Origin: Ewingella sp. CoE-038-23
GTDB taxonomy: Bacteria > Pseudomonadota > Gammaproteobacteria > Enterobacterales > Enterobacteriaceae
Direction: 5' to 3'
Assembly: GCF_040419245.1 (NCBI RefSeq)
Contig: NZ_JAZHOH010000001.1
Coordinates: forward strand, 186,001 to 250,000
Length of the DNA: 64,000 nucleotides
Shown: in pieces, positions 1 through 8,938 of the stretch
How positions within the stretch are numbered: the first letter of the stretch is position 1
Layout: each line of letters starts with the position of its first letter
Notes under the pieces: model-generated
What the model was told of the DNA's origin: nothing
Databases searched by the model: none
Seen by the model: the letters and a program-made list of their open reading frames with translations, nothing else
Made by a program: the position numbers and the translations under genes

Positions 1-16
1 AGAAGGCGGCTATAGC

Positions 17-325
17 TCAACAATCCAAATAACTCTCCAAACTCCCCGGCTGTTCTTTCACCAGTTTCTCTTTCTGCGCTTTCGTCAGTTTCTTCACTTT
101 TAGTTCAAGCTTTGAGGCCAGTGAGCGATCTCCGGCGGCGCAGTGGAACACTAATTCTAGTTCGCCTTTACCGCGCAGCGCTTTGGCGCCTTTACCCGAC
201 TGATGCTGGGTCAGGCGGCGTTCGACTTCGGTGGTGATGCCGGTGTAAAGCATGCCGGACGGCGTGCGCAGCATGTATAAAAACCAGCGTGATGGCTCGG
301 CAGACTCGGACATTTTGAATGGCAA
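17..325 (-). CDS. yhbQ: GIY-YIG domain protein YhbQ
   Basis: Small single-domain GIY-YIG protein of 102 residues, the usual family length. The GIY-YIG core is residues 17-31, with Y17, Y27, G29 and the following R36/R37, then a conserved [11 protein letters not shown] stretch shared with E. coli YhbQ. Family members are predicted or shown to act on DNA; no specific substrate can be read from the sequence. It lies divergent from yhbP, as in E. coli. M5 (position 313) is an alternative start; neither start has a strong ribosome-binding site, and the first residues are not conserved. Confidence 0.92.
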   Translation of the reverse strand: MPFKMSESAEPSRWFLYMLRTPSGMLYTGITTEVERRLTQHQSGKGAKALRGKGELELVFHCAAGDRSLASKLELKVKKLTKAQKEKLVKEQPGSLESYLDC

Positions 326-417
326 CGCGATGCTATGAATTGAAGTTGAACGGCAAGTTTACCTTATCGCGCCGATAGCGCGCTAAACTGGCGGCAGTTA
401 ATTTTGAGGGGCAGTGC

Positions 418-858
418 ATGACTGACGCGACCGATGTAAAACATATCAGCACCTTTCTTGATGACAATCACGTGCTGGCGCTGTGCGCGTTGGCAGATGG
501 GGAGATGTGGAGCGCCAACTGTTTTTACGTGGCGGACACGGAAATCATGACGCTCTATTTCATGACCGAGCTGAAAACCCAACACGGCGCGATGATGGCG
601 AAAAACTCGCAGGTGGTGGGCACCATTGCACCTCAGCCGGAGAGCATTGCGCTGATTCGTGGCATTCAGTATCGCGGCGAGGCGGTGATTCTCTCTGGTG
701 ATGAAGAGCAGGCGGCGCGCCAGCGTTACTGCCAGCAGTTCCCCATCGCGGCAACGATGAAAGCCCCCGTCTGGGCGTTAAAACTCAATGAAATCAAGAT
801 GACCGACAATGATCTCGGGTTTGGCACCAAGTTGAGATGGCAGCGTAGCGAAAGCTAG
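418..858 (+). CDS. yhbP: YhbP family protein (FMN-binding split-barrel type)
   Basis: A 146-residue protein matching E. coli YhbP along its whole length, including ELKTQHGAMM, the ALIRGIQYRGE block (around residues 77-87) and the C-terminal NDLGFGTKLRW. The family belongs to the pyridoxamine-5'-phosphate-oxidase-like split-barrel group, whose members often bind FMN; the exact reaction is unknown. The start is supported by a GAGGGG ribosome-binding site about nine bases upstream. It converges on yhbO, with a shared hairpin between the two genes. Confidence 0.92.
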   Translation: MTDATDVKHISTFLDDNHVLALCALADGEMWSANCFYVADTEIMTLYFMTELKTQHGAMMAKNSQVVGTIAPQPESIALIRGIQYRGEAVILSGDEEQAARQRYCQQFPIAATMKAPVWALKLNEIKMTDNDLGFGTKLRWQRSES

Positions 859-871
859 ATTGGCAGACACC

Positions 872-895
872 AAAAGGGCCGGTTCCCCCGGCCCT
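872..895 (-). terminator. Intrinsic terminator of yhbO
   Basis: Eight-base-pair G+C-rich stem (875-882 with 888-895, five-base loop). On the minus strand it is followed by a run of T (872-874 and beyond), so it should end yhbO transcription. It also sits just past the yhbP stop and may act weakly the other way. Confidence 0.75.
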
Positions 896-948
896 GTGGT
901 TCAAACTATTCAGTCAAACTATCGCATTAGTTTGGCTATTTAGCTGAG

Positions 949-1470
949 TTATGCCGCCAGCACTCTAAGCGACTCGCGGTTAAACGCAGGTAAGTCATCT
1001 GGCGTGCGGCTGGTGACCAGCGTGTCGTTATCGACCACCACTTCTTTGTCGAAGAACTCGGCTCCGGCGTTTTTCACATCAACCACCACCGGTTTCACTG
1101 TAGTCAGCTTGCGTCCGCGAATGACATCCGCGTTAATCAGCAGCTGTGGCCCGTGGCAAATGGCGAAAATAGGCTTGCCGCTTTTGGCGAATTGGCGAGT
1201 AAACTCGACGAAGCGATCGTCGCCGCGCAGAGTATCTGGCGAGTGGCCGCCCGGCAGCAGCAGAGCGTCGAAGTCAGCGACTTTGACATCATCAATAGAT
1301 TTATCAATGGTGACTTTGGCTTTGCCCTGCTTGCCATGAATGACGTTTCCGGCTTTATGCTCAATGGTGATCACTTGGTGGCCGGCTTTCTTATAGGCTT
1401 CCGCTGGCGAGGTGAATTCTGAGTCTTCAAATTCGTCAGTGATTAGGACTGCAATTTTCTTGCTCATCAT
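949..1470 (-). CDS. yhbO: DJ-1/PfpI family protein YhbO
   Basis: 173-residue DJ-1/PfpI-family protein, nearly the same length and sequence as E. coli YhbO. The nucleophile elbow AICHGPQ carries the catalytic Cys105; the conserved acidic residue lies in the early DEFEDSEF segment and the LLPGGHSPD loop is intact. E. coli YhbO is a stress-protective protein reported to have protein/nucleotide deglycase activity, a role still debated. Two adjacent ATG codons (1470 and 1467) follow a GGGAG ribosome-binding site; the second matches the E. coli start. A cytosolic monocistronic gene with its own terminator. Confidence 0.95.
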   Translation of the reverse strand: MMSKKIAVLITDEFEDSEFTSPAEAYKKAGHQVITIEHKAGNVIHGKQGKAKVTIDKSIDDVKVADFDALLLPGGHSPDTLRGDDRFVEFTRQFAKSGKPIFAICHGPQLLINADVIRGRKLTTVKPVVVDVKNAGAEFFDKEVVVDNDTLVTSRTPDDLPAFNRESLRVLAA

Positions 1471-1660
1471 GTCTCCCGTTGCTTAATGGAAAATGTCTTG
1501 ATGTATAAAGCTTGGACCCCATGACGGCTGAGGTCAAACCGGATTCGTCCGAGTCTGTTTCTCCATCTGGCTTATAATCAGTCAGTAACAAGATATGTCT
1601 GATGGCGCTCCCGCGCAGAAAAGACAACGCTACGCGGCTGAATCGACATAAGGAAATATC

Positions 1661-2299
1661 ATGGCAAAAGTACTTTTGCTGGGGGCCAGCGGGCTGGTGG
1701 GGGCGGAGCTGCTCTGCCTGCTTGAGCAAGACTCACGTGTGAGTCGCATTGTTGCCCCGACGCGGCGACCATTGGCCTCACTGAGTAAGCTGGTCAACCC
1801 CGTCGGCGATGATATCCCCGCGCTGGTGGCGGACCTGGATGAGCCGATAGACCTTTTTTTCTGCTGCTTAGGCACTACTCGCAAGCAGGCGGGAAGCGCG
1901 GCGGCTTTTCGCGAAATCGAATTCAAGATGGTGGTGAACAGCGCCATCGCAGCGCGTAAACTCGGCGCCAGCCATTGCCTGCTGGTCAGTGCCAACGGTG
2001 CCAATCTTCATTCGCGTTTAATCTATAACCGCACTAAAGGCGAGATTGAACAGGCGCTGATTGCGCAGAAATGGCCACTGCTGACGCTGGTTCGCCCCTC
2101 ATTGCTGGTGGGACAGCGCCAGCCTCCGCGCTTACTTGAACAGCTCAGCGCGCCGTTATTCAAGCTGCTGCCCGGCAAATGGAAAGCCATCGATGCCCTC
2201 GACGTGGCGAAGGCGATGCAGCAACAGGCATTCAATGCCGGTCTGGGCGGTATCACCGTGCTGGAGTCCAACCAGCTGGCCGCTATCGCCCGTCAATAA
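1661..2299 (+). CDS. yraR: NAD(P)-binding oxidoreductase YraR
   Basis: 212-residue Rossmann-fold protein with an N-terminal LLGASGLVG dinucleotide-binding loop (residues 6-14), an APTRRP segment, FCCLGTTR, and a YNRTKGE motif that fits the Tyr-x3-Lys pair of atypical short-chain dehydrogenases. It matches E. coli YraR closely; no substrate is known. The order yraR-yhbO-yhbP-yhbQ is also found in E. coli. It converges on phnP with only 12 bases between stop codons, and I see no terminator in that gap. Confidence 0.9.
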   Translation: MAKVLLLGASGLVGAELLCLLEQDSRVSRIVAPTRRPLASLSKLVNPVGDDIPALVADLDEPIDLFFCCLGTTRKQAGSAAAFREIEFKMVVNSAIAARKLGASHCLLVSANGANLHSRLIYNRTKGEIEQALIAQKWPLLTLVRPSLLVGQRQPPRLLEQLSAPLFKLLPGKWKAIDALDVAKAMQQQAFNAGLGGITVLESNQLAAIARQ

Positions 2300-2311
2300 A
2301 GCCCGTGATAT

Positions 2312-3061
2312 TTACCAACTCAGCGTCTGCCCGTCTCGCGCCGCGATGACGTTTTCCGGCAATGGGTTGCTCTGGAGCCATAAATCCAGCTTGTGGCTGA
2401 TATGGGTCAGATAGGTTTTGCCCGGTTTTAACTGCTCATGGATAGCCAGCGCCTGATGAACGTCATTGTGATTTTTGTCGGGGATGTCGCGCGGCGGGTG
2501 GCTGCAATCCAGCACCATGGCATCCAGTGGGATCTCCTCCAGATATTTTGCCGTCGCCAGCGGCAAACCGGCGGTATCGGTGAGGTAAGCCAGCGTCGCC
2601 CGCTCGGTTTTAATCAAATAGCCGAAGGTGATTTTAGAATGATTGAGCGGCAGCGGCGTCAGTTGCAGGTTGCCGAAATTACGGGGGACAAAGGGTTGAA
2701 ACGGCGGCTGAAAATTCAGAATGCCCGGATGTTTGAACAGGTCGTCACAGCCGTTTTCATCCGGCGGACCATAGACCGGGATCGCATTTCCAACACCCCA
2801 GCGCAACGGAAATAACCCCTGAACGTGATCCATATGATAATGTGTAAGCCAAAAACGCTGAATTTCGCCCGCCGCAAACTGTTGGGCTAACTCCGGCAAT
2901 CCTGCATCAATCAGCGTCACTTCCCCCTGATATTCCAACTTTGCACTGCAAGGCTGACGGCGAAACGCCGGGTCTTTACGCGCCTGTTCACACACGCCGC
3001 AGTCGCAGCCAAAAACGGGCACCTGCTGTGCTCCGCCGGTGCCGAGAAAGGTCAATTGCAT
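2312..3061 (-). CDS. phnP: Phosphoribosyl 1,2-cyclic phosphate phosphodiesterase PhnP
   Basis: Metallo-beta-lactamase-fold enzyme that opens the cyclic phosphate product of C-P lyase to ribose 1,5-bisphosphate. Visible ligands are the HYHMDH metal motif (H74, H76, D78, H79), a DTAG motif, a CSHPP segment, THISHK near the C terminus, and a Cys cluster GCDCGVC (residues 18-24) that binds a structural zinc in E. coli PhnP. The ATG at 3061 has an AAGGA site about eight bases upstream and matches the E. coli start; a longer frame beginning with TTG at 3088 is less likely. Last gene of the phn operon. Confidence 0.97.
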   Translation of the reverse strand: MQLTFLGTGGAQQVPVFGCDCGVCEQARKDPAFRRQPCSAKLEYQGEVTLIDAGLPELAQQFAAGEIQRFWLTHYHMDHVQGLFPLRWGVGNAIPVYGPPDENGCDDLFKHPGILNFQPPFQPFVPRNFGNLQLTPLPLNHSKITFGYLIKTERATLAYLTDTAGLPLATAKYLEEIPLDAMVLDCSHPPRDIPDKNHNDVHQALAIHEQLKPGKTYLTHISHKLDLWLQSNPLPENVIAARDGQTLSW

Positions 3062-3084
3062 GCACGGATCCTTTAATGGAGTAC

Positions 3085-3720
3085 TCAAAGGTATTTTTCG
3101 ACAAAGCTTTCGAGGTTGCGGAAATCAGGCATGCGCGCTCTTAGCGTCTCGTGATCCCAGTTCCACCACTGGCTGCGCTCGATTTTCTCAATCAAGCCGT
3201 CGTTAAAACGCATACCAATCTTCTTCGCCGCCACGCCCGCCACGATGGAGTAAGGCTCGACGTCTTTGGTCACCACGGCTGAGGTGCCAATCACCGCGCC
3301 ATTGCCGACTTTCACGCCCGGCATAATTACCGCGTTGTGGCCGATCCAGACATCATTGCCGACGGTGACGTGATGCTCGCGGCGCCAGTCGAAGAAATTC
3401 ACGTCATCTTCACCCAAATCATAGGCCGAAGCGCGATAGGTAAAGTGGTGCTGAGCAATGCGATTATAGGTCGGATGGTTGCCCGGATTGATGCGCACAT
3501 AGGTGGCAATCGAGACAAATTTGCCAATGGTGGCGTAATGAATCTGGTTGTTACCGGCGGTATAGGAGTAGTCGTCGATAGTGGATTCTTCAAAGATGGC
3601 GTTATCGGAGATGTGAACGTAGCGCCCGGCACGGGACTTATTCATCACCACGTTTTCGCCAATTTTAGGCTGTGAGAAGTCGATTTCAGCGTTTTGCGGG
3701 TTTTCAACAATATCACTCAT
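3085..3720 (-). CDS. Phosphonate-operon hexapeptide-repeat acetyltransferase
   Basis: 211-residue left-handed beta-helix protein with hexapeptide repeats: VTVGNDVWIGHNAVIMPGV, then GNGAVIGTSAVVTKDVEPYSIVAG. The family is the transferase hexapeptide protein found inside phn operons (chloramphenicol/xenobiotic acetyltransferase-like). By position it fills the slot E. coli gives to the GNAT enzyme PhnO, which acetylates aminophosphonates, so acetylation of aminoalkylphosphonates is a reasonable but unproven role. Its start codon overlaps the phnN stop by four bases (ATGA), and phnP follows after a 23-base gap. Confidence 0.9.
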   Translation of the reverse strand: MSDIVENPQNAEIDFSQPKIGENVVMNKSRAGRYVHISDNAIFEESTIDDYSYTAGNNQIHYATIGKFVSIATYVRINPGNHPTYNRIAQHHFTYRASAYDLGEDDVNFFDWRREHHVTVGNDVWIGHNAVIMPGVKVGNGAVIGTSAVVTKDVEPYSIVAGVAAKKIGMRFNDGLIEKIERSQWWNWDHETLRARMPDFRNLESFVEKYL

Positions 3721-4307
3721 GGCTCAACCTTCTGGGGAGAAATAGGGTAGAGAAACGCGGTGGAAGGCGCAGCGAGTAGCTGCAACAGTCCTGCCAGCGT
3801 CTGTTGTAACTGGCCGTTGTTTTCCAATCTCTGACAATGGGCGGGCATCTGATTGGCGTACTGCGCCGCCCGTTGCAAACGATGCTGGATCTGCTCGCTG
3901 TTTTCCCGCCCGCGCTGCTCTAAACGCTGGCGCAAAACGTCTTCGGACACCTGCAAGCAGACTGGGATAAGCCGCTGGCTGTAGCGCTGCATCGCCTGTT
4001 CCAGATAAGCACGAGAGCCGTTGATCACCACGTTGCAGCCTTGCTGCATCCAGTGGTCTATCTCAATGCCGATCGCGTAATGGCAACCGTGAGCCTGCCA
4101 CTCCAGCGCAAACAGGCCGCGCTCGGCTCGCTGGGAAAACTCATGCTGGCTGAGGGCAATATGGTTCTCCGAGCCTGCATTGGCAGGGCGAGTGATGTAG
4201 CGATGCGCCACCATCAAATTGGGTGGCAGGTCGTGGCGCAGGGCATCCAGCAGGCTATCCTTGCCTGCTCCCGATGCGCCCATCAAGTAAACGAGTCGGC
4301 TCATCAA
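3717..4307 (-). CDS. phnN: Ribose 1,5-bisphosphate phosphokinase PhnN
   Basis: Converts ribose 1,5-bisphosphate to PRPP with ATP, the last step that returns the C-P lyase sugar to metabolism. The 196-residue protein has a P-loop GASGAGKDS (residues 10-18) typical of guanylate-kinase-like PhnN, followed by AHRYITRPANAGSENHIALS and VINGSRAYL, all shared with E. coli PhnN. It starts 11 bases after the phnM stop and overlaps the next gene by four bases, so it is translationally coupled. ATG at 4304 is an equally possible start. Confidence 0.97.
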   Translation of the reverse strand: MMSRLVYLMGASGAGKDSLLDALRHDLPPNLMVAHRYITRPANAGSENHIALSQHEFSQRAERGLFALEWQAHGCHYAIGIEIDHWMQQGCNVVINGSRAYLEQAMQRYSQRLIPVCLQVSEDVLRQRLEQRGRENSEQIQHRLQRAAQYANQMPAHCQRLENNGQLQQTLAGLLQLLAAPSTAFLYPISPQKVEP

Positions 4308-4318
4308 TCATTCCTTTA

Positions 4319-5455
4319 TCAAAACACCTGAATTCCCTGACGCCACACGTTCTTCACATAGTGGTGGTCGGCGTGGGTGCGAGCCAGCACCAAATCGGCG
4401 CGTTTTCCTTCAGCGATCACGCCCCGGTCTTGCAGACTCAGCGCGCGGGCCGGGTTACGCGTCACCAGACCAACCGCCTGCGGCAGCGTGAAGCCGTTGC
4501 TGTCGTCATTGGCGATACGGAACACGGCGTCGAGCAGGCTGGCCGGGTAGTAGTCAGAAGACAGGATGTCGAGAATACCCAGTGACGCCAGATGATGCGC
4601 GGCGACATTGCCAGAATGCGAGCCGCCTCGAACGATATTTGGCGCACCCATCAACACTTGCAGGCCACATGCGTGTGAGGCCCGCGCAGCCTCTTCAGTG
4701 GTCGGGAATTCGGCAATCACGCTGCCCAGCGCGCGCGACTCTTCGACGTGCGCGGTGGTGGCGTCATCGTGACTGGCCAGCGCGATGCCCAGATTGCGGC
4801 AGTGCTCGGCGATGGCGTAGCGGTTCGGTTTGGCCCAGCGCAGGGAGTTCTGGATTTGATCTTCCTGAAACACCTCCATCTGGTCGTCATTCAGGTTGTA
4901 TTTGCCCTGATAGTATTCGCGGTACTTTTGCGGCGTGGCGAACTGGCGCTGGCCCGGCGAGTGGTCCATTAGGGAGACCAACGACAGCACTTCGGTGTGC
5001 ATCAGCTTCTCAAACAGCGGCAGAGTGCTTTCGTGCGGCAGCTCGCAGCGCAGGTGCAGGCGATGCTCGGCGCGGTTCAGGCCCGCCTTGCCGCTGTTGA
5101 CCACGGCGTCGATCATCTTTTGCAGGTTTTCCAGACGATGGCCACCGTCGCGCACGTCTCCCACCGCCACCGCGTCGAGCACGGTGGTAATGCCGCTGGC
5201 GACCATCAGCGCGTCGTGGCTGCTCATCGCCGAGTGGGCCGGCCAGTCAACTTTCGGGCGCGGTGTGAAGAACTTGTCGAGGTTATCGGTATGCAGCTCG
5301 ATAAGCCCCGGCAGCAACCAGCCGCCTTCAGCATTGATCGCCTGCGGCAGTTGGCTGCTGGTGTCGGCGAAGGCGGTAATGACGCCGTCCTGCACTTCCA
5401 GCGAGCCTTTAACTACCTGATCTTCTAGAACCAAATTGACATTATTAATGATCAT
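4319..5455 (-). CDS. phnM: Alpha-D-ribose 1-methylphosphonate 5-triphosphate diphosphatase PhnM
   Basis: Amidohydrolase-fold enzyme that removes pyrophosphate from ribose phosphonate triphosphate to give the C-P lyase substrate. Its 378 residues equal the E. coli length. Metal-site motifs are visible: GLIELHTDN near residues 50-58, [21 protein letters not shown], and [13 protein letters not shown] before [10 protein letters not shown]. The start codon overlaps the phnL stop by four bases (ATGA), the usual arrangement in this operon. Confidence 0.98.
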   Translation of the reverse strand: MIINNVNLVLEDQVVKGSLEVQDGVITAFADTSSQLPQAINAEGGWLLPGLIELHTDNLDKFFTPRPKVDWPAHSAMSSHDALMVASGITTVLDAVAVGDVRDGGHRLENLQKMIDAVVNSGKAGLNRAEHRLHLRCELPHESTLPLFEKLMHTEVLSLVSLMDHSPGQRQFATPQKYREYYQGKYNLNDDQMEVFQEDQIQNSLRWAKPNRYAIAEHCRNLGIALASHDDATTAHVEESRALGSVIAEFPTTEEAARASHACGLQVLMGAPNIVRGGSHSGNVAAHHLASLGILDILSSDYYPASLLDAVFRIANDDSNGFTLPQAVGLVTRNPARALSLQDRGVIAEGKRADLVLARTHADHHYVKNVWRQGIQVF

Positions 5456-6159
5456 GCTGGGATCTCCGCAGAGGGCGCTGGTGTCATGGCATAGAGTCTA
5501 TCGGCGACGCGCTCGCGCACGTCTTCATCGTGGAAAATCCCCACTACGGCGGCTCCGCGAGCTTTGGCTTGCTGGATCAGGGTCACCACCGCGGCGCGGT
5601 TGGTGGCATCCAGTGAGGCGGTCGGTTCGTCGAGCAGTAAAATCGGGTAGTCGACGATAAAACCGCGCGCAATGTTCACGCGCTGCTGTTCGCCACCGGA
5701 GAAGGTGGACGGCGCGAGGTGCCACAGGCGCTGCGGCACGTTGAGGTGAGTGAGCAGGCGGCTGGCGCGATCTTCGGCTTCGGCTTTGTCGACGCCCAGT
5801 TCAATCAGCGGCTGCATCACCAGATTCAGGGCGCTAATGCGCGGAATAACCCGCAGGAACTGGCTCACCCAGCCGACGGTGTGGCGGCGCACGGCGAGAA
5901 TTTCCCGCGCTTCTGAGCCCACCATGTCGATCCACTGGCCCTGATGCTCGACCCAAATGTGGCCGCTGTCCGGCAGGTAGTTGCCGTAGAGCGAACGCAG
6001 TAAGGTGGATTTTCCGCTGCCGGAGTGGCCGTGAAGCACTACGCACTCTCCGGCATCAACTTGCAGACTGGCGTTATTGAAAACCGGCAACCGTGCGCTG
6101 TTCTGGTTATGTAATACAAAGGTTTTACTAAGGTTTTCGACCCTGAGCTTTGTCGTCAT
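5452..6159 (-). CDS. phnL: Phosphonate C-P lyase system protein PhnL (ABC-type ATPase)
   Basis: 235-residue ABC ATPase with Walker [10 protein letters not shown] (around residues 44-52), signature [14 protein letters not shown] and Walker [13 protein letters not shown]. PhnL is needed with PhnG, PhnH and PhnI for attaching the phosphonate to ribose triphosphate and is not a transporter ATPase; no permease is encoded nearby. It follows phnK after a 13-base gap and is slightly longer than E. coli PhnL at the C terminus. Confidence 0.97.
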   Translation of the reverse strand: MTTKLRVENLSKTFVLHNQNSARLPVFNNASLQVDAGECVVLHGHSGSGKSTLLRSLYGNYLPDSGHIWVEHQGQWIDMVGSEAREILAVRRHTVGWVSQFLRVIPRISALNLVMQPLIELGVDKAEAEDRASRLLTHLNVPQRLWHLAPSTFSGGEQQRVNIARGFIVDYPILLLDEPTASLDATNRAAVVTLIQQAKARGAAVVGIFHDEDVRERVADRLYAMTPAPSAEIPA

Positions 6160-6172
6160 TTTTGGTCACCTA

Positions 6173-6964
6173 TTAAGACAGCACGGAAGACACGAGTAAC
6201 TGCGTATAAGGATGATGCGGATCGTCGAGCACGCGGTCGGTTAAACCACTTTCCACCACCTGACCCTGCTTCATCACCAGTAGACGGTTGGCCAGCAGGC
6301 GCGCGACGCCCAAATCGTGGGTCACAATCACCACCGCGAGCTGCATCTCCACCACTAAGGTGCGCAGTAAGTCGAGCAGGCGGGCCTGTACCGACACATC
6401 CAGACCGCCGGTCGGCTCATCCATAAACACCAAGCGCGGGTGCGTCACCAGATTGCGGGCGATTTGCAGACGCTGCTGCATGCCGCCGGAGAAGGTGGTT
6501 GGCATGTCGTCAAGGCGCGACACCGGGATTTCCACATCTTCCAGCCACTTTGCGGCCTGTTTGCGGATGTCGCCGTAGTTACGCTGACCAATGGCCATCA
6601 GGCGCTCGCCGATATTACCGCCAGCGGAAACCTGACGACGCAGGCCGTCCATCGGGTGCTGATGCACCACGCCCCAGTCGGTGCGCAGCAGGCGACGGCG
6701 GTCGCTCTCCGGCATGTCATAAAGCGACTGTGGTGCCTGCTGGCCGTTGTTATAAATAACCTGCCCCTGCTGCGGCGCGAGGCGCGCGGAGATTGACTGC
6801 AACAGCGTGGTTTTGCCGGAGCCAGATTCGCCCACGATGCCCAGCACTTCGCCCGGATAGAGATTAAAAGAGACATCGCTGAAGCCTTTGCCCGGCGCAT
6901 ACAGGTGGGTCAAGTTGTTGACCGACAGCAGAGGTTCAGCGTTGAGTTGGCGTGGAGTGGTCAT
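6173..6964 (-). CDS. phnK: Phosphonate C-P lyase system protein PhnK (ABC-type ATPase)
   Basis: 263-residue ABC ATPase with Walker A GESGSGKTT, signature FSGGMQQRLQIARN and Walker B LVFMDEPTGGLD, plus a C-terminal segment ending PHHPYTQLL like oligopeptide-type ATPases. In E. coli PhnK docks on the PhnGHIJ core complex at PhnJ. Its ATG overlaps the phnJ stop by one base (TGATG). About ten residues longer than E. coli PhnK at the N terminus. Confidence 0.97.
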   Translation of the reverse strand: MTTPRQLNAEPLLSVNNLTHLYAPGKGFSDVSFNLYPGEVLGIVGESGSGKTTLLQSISARLAPQQGQVIYNNGQQAPQSLYDMPESDRRRLLRTDWGVVHQHPMDGLRRQVSAGGNIGERLMAIGQRNYGDIRKQAAKWLEDVEIPVSRLDDMPTTFSGGMQQRLQIARNLVTHPRLVFMDEPTGGLDVSVQARLLDLLRTLVVEMQLAVVIVTHDLGVARLLANRLLVMKQGQVVESGLTDRVLDDPHHPYTQLLVSSVLS

Positions 6965-7854
6965 CAGTGTTGCGCCTTATTCTGGGTTTGTTGGCTGTTC
7001 AGTTCGACCTGCTGGGCGCAGAAGTCGGTGTCTGAGCACACGAACATCCGGTTGCCGAGGTCGTCGAGCACCACTTCGTCGAGATAGCTGTGGTGCGAGC
7101 CGCAGATAGCGCAAGGCTCGTCCCACTGCTGCACGGTGAACGGGTGGTCCTCGAAGTCGAGGCTTTCCACCTTGGTGAACGGGGGCAGGGCGTAAATGCG
7201 TTTCTCGCGACCGGCACCAAACAGTTGCAGCGCCGGCATCATGTGCATTTTCGGGTTATCAAATTTCGGGATTGGCGACGGGTCCATCACGTAGCGATCG
7301 TTCACCTTGACCGGGTAGGCGTAGGTGGTGGCGATATGGCCGAAGCGCGCGATGTCCTCATACAGTTTCACCTGCATCACGCCGTACTCTTCCAGCGCGT
7401 GCATCTTGCGCGTCTCGGTTTCGCGCGGCTCGATAAAGCGCAGCGGCTCAGGGATGGGTACTTGGAAAATCAGCACCTGATCTTCGGTCAACGGCGTTTC
7501 AGGGATGCGGTGGCGGGTCTGGATCAGCGAGGCATCAACGGTTTTCTCGGTGGTTTTCACCCCGGCGACGCTCTGGAAGAACTTGCGAATCGACACGGCG
7601 TTGGTGGTGTCATCCGCGCCCTGATCGATGACTTTCAGCACGTCTTGCTGACCAATAATGCTGGCGGTGATCTGAATACCGCCGGTGCCCCAGCCGTAAG
7701 GCATTGGCATTTCGCGACCGGCGAACGGCACTTGATAACCGGGGATCGCCACGGCTTTCAGAATGGCGCGACGGATCATGCGTTTGGTCTGTTCGTCGAG
7801 ATAGCCGTGGTTATAGCCAGCGATGATGGGGGCGTGGTTATCACTGCTTTTCAT
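6964..7854 (-). CDS. phnJ: Alpha-D-ribose 1-methylphosphonate 5-phosphate C-P lyase PhnJ
   Basis: Radical-SAM-type enzyme that breaks the carbon-phosphorus bond, releasing methane or another alkane and the cyclic phosphate taken by PhnP. The 4Fe-4S and thiyl-radical cysteines are all present in CAICGSHHS and FVCSDTDFC (about C248, C251, C273, C279, spaced C-x2-C-x21-C-x5-C as in E. coli PhnJ). I chose the ATG at 7854 because AGGA lies eight bases upstream; an ATG at 7884 would add ten residues with no homology. The start lies inside the end of phnI (14-base overlap). Confidence 0.97.
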   Translation of the reverse strand: MKSSDNHAPIIAGYNHGYLDEQTKRMIRRAILKAVAIPGYQVPFAGREMPMPYGWGTGGIQITASIIGQQDVLKVIDQGADDTTNAVSIRKFFQSVAGVKTTEKTVDASLIQTRHRIPETPLTEDQVLIFQVPIPEPLRFIEPRETETRKMHALEEYGVMQVKLYEDIARFGHIATTYAYPVKVNDRYVMDPSPIPKFDNPKMHMMPALQLFGAGREKRIYALPPFTKVESLDFEDHPFTVQQWDEPCAICGSHHSYLDEVVLDDLGNRMFVCSDTDFCAQQVELNSQQTQNKAQH

Positions 7855-8938
7855 GGTCTGAGTCCTGTGAAGTCGTTGAATCATGCTGCTGGCGCAGGCG
7901 TTTCAGCAGTTCCAGTTCGGCCTGGAAGTCAACGTAGTGCGGCAGTTTGAGGTGGGAAACAAAACCGGCGGCTTCGACGTTGTCGGCATGGGACAGCACG
8001 AACTCTTCGTCCTGCGCCGGGCTGTTCACCAGTTCGTTGTACTCTTTGGTCTGCAATGCGCGGTCGACCAGCGACATCGACATCGCCTTACGCTCGGCGC
8101 GGCCAAACACCAAGCCGTAGCCACGGGTGAAGTGCGGCGGCTTGTCGTCCGGGGTGACAAAGCCGTTCACCATTTCGCATTCGGTCAGCAGGATCTCGCC
8201 GATATCAATCGCAAAGCCCAGCTCTTCCGGCACGATTTCCACCGTCAGCCATCCGGTACGAATTTCGCCAGCAAAGGGGTGGGTGCGGCCATAACCACGC
8301 TGGGTGGAGTAGCTCAGGGAGAGCAGGAAACCCTCGTCGCCGCGCACCAGCTGTTGCAGGCGAGCCGCGCGAGAAGCGGGGTAAACCGGCGGGGTGCGGG
8401 TGATGTCTTCAGGCTCGCTGCCGTCGTCCTCTTCTTTCACCGCCAACTGTTGCGCGGTCAGCAGGTCAAACACGTGGCTGCACTGCTCTGGCAGGGTTTC
8501 GTCGGCGATGGGCGTGAACGGCGCTTCGCCTTCGGCCAGCAGGGCGAAATCCAGCAAGCGGTGGGTGTAATCGTACGTCGGGCCAAGCACCTGTCCGCCC
8601 GGCAAGTCCTTATACACCGCAGAAATACGGCGTTCGAGGCGCATATCGCTGGTGTCCAGCGGCTGGCTGGTGGCGAGGCGTGGCAGAGTGGTGCGATAGG
8701 CGCGCAGCAGGAAAATCGCTTCGACCAGGTCACCGCTCGACTGTTTGATAGCCAGCGCGGCCAGCTGGCGGTCGTAAATTCCGCCTTCGCTCATCACGCG
8801 ATCTACCGCCAGACCCAGCTGCTGTTCGATTTGCGCGCATTCCAGTTCATCAACGTGGGTGTCGCCACGGCGCTCGTGCGCCAGAAGTTGATGGGCGGCA
8901 GCAATGGCTTTTTCGCCCCCTTTAACGGCTACGTACAT
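7841..8938 (-). CDS. phnI: C-P lyase core subunit PhnI (nucleosidase / phosphonylating subunit)
   Basis: 365-residue PhnI, the subunit that with PhnG, PhnH and PhnL displaces adenine from ATP and couples the phosphonate to ribose. It opens MYVAVKGGEKAI like E. coli PhnI and keeps LERRISAVYKDLPGGQ, GPTYDYTHRLLDF, DITRTPPVYPASR, STQRGYGRTHPFAGE and the C-terminal FVSHLKLPHYVDFQAELELL. The ATG at 8938 overlaps the phnH stop by one base (TGATG) and is preferred to a TTG six bases upstream. Confidence 0.97.
   Translation of the reverse strand: MYVAVKGGEKAIAAAHQLLAHERRGDTHVDELECAQIEQQLGLAVDRVMSEGGIYDRQLAALAIKQSSGDLVEAIFLLRAYRTTLPRLATSQPLDTSDMRLERRISAVYKDLPGGQVLGPTYDYTHRLLDFALLAEGEAPFTPIADETLPEQCSHVFDLLTAQQLAVKEEDDGSEPEDITRTPPVYPASRAARLQQLVRGDEGFLLSLSYSTQRGYGRTHPFAGEIRTGWLTVEIVPEELGFAIDIGEILLTECEMVNGFVTPDDKPPHFTRGYGLVFGRAERKAMSMSLVDRALQTKEYNELVNSPAQDEEFVLSHADNVEAAGFVSHLKLPHYVDFQAELELLKRLRQQHDSTTSQDSDHEKQ

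Noticed and set aside
3061..3088. TTG start extending PhnP by nine residues
   Set aside because: The added residues have no homologue and the ATG at 3061 has a proper AAGGA site.
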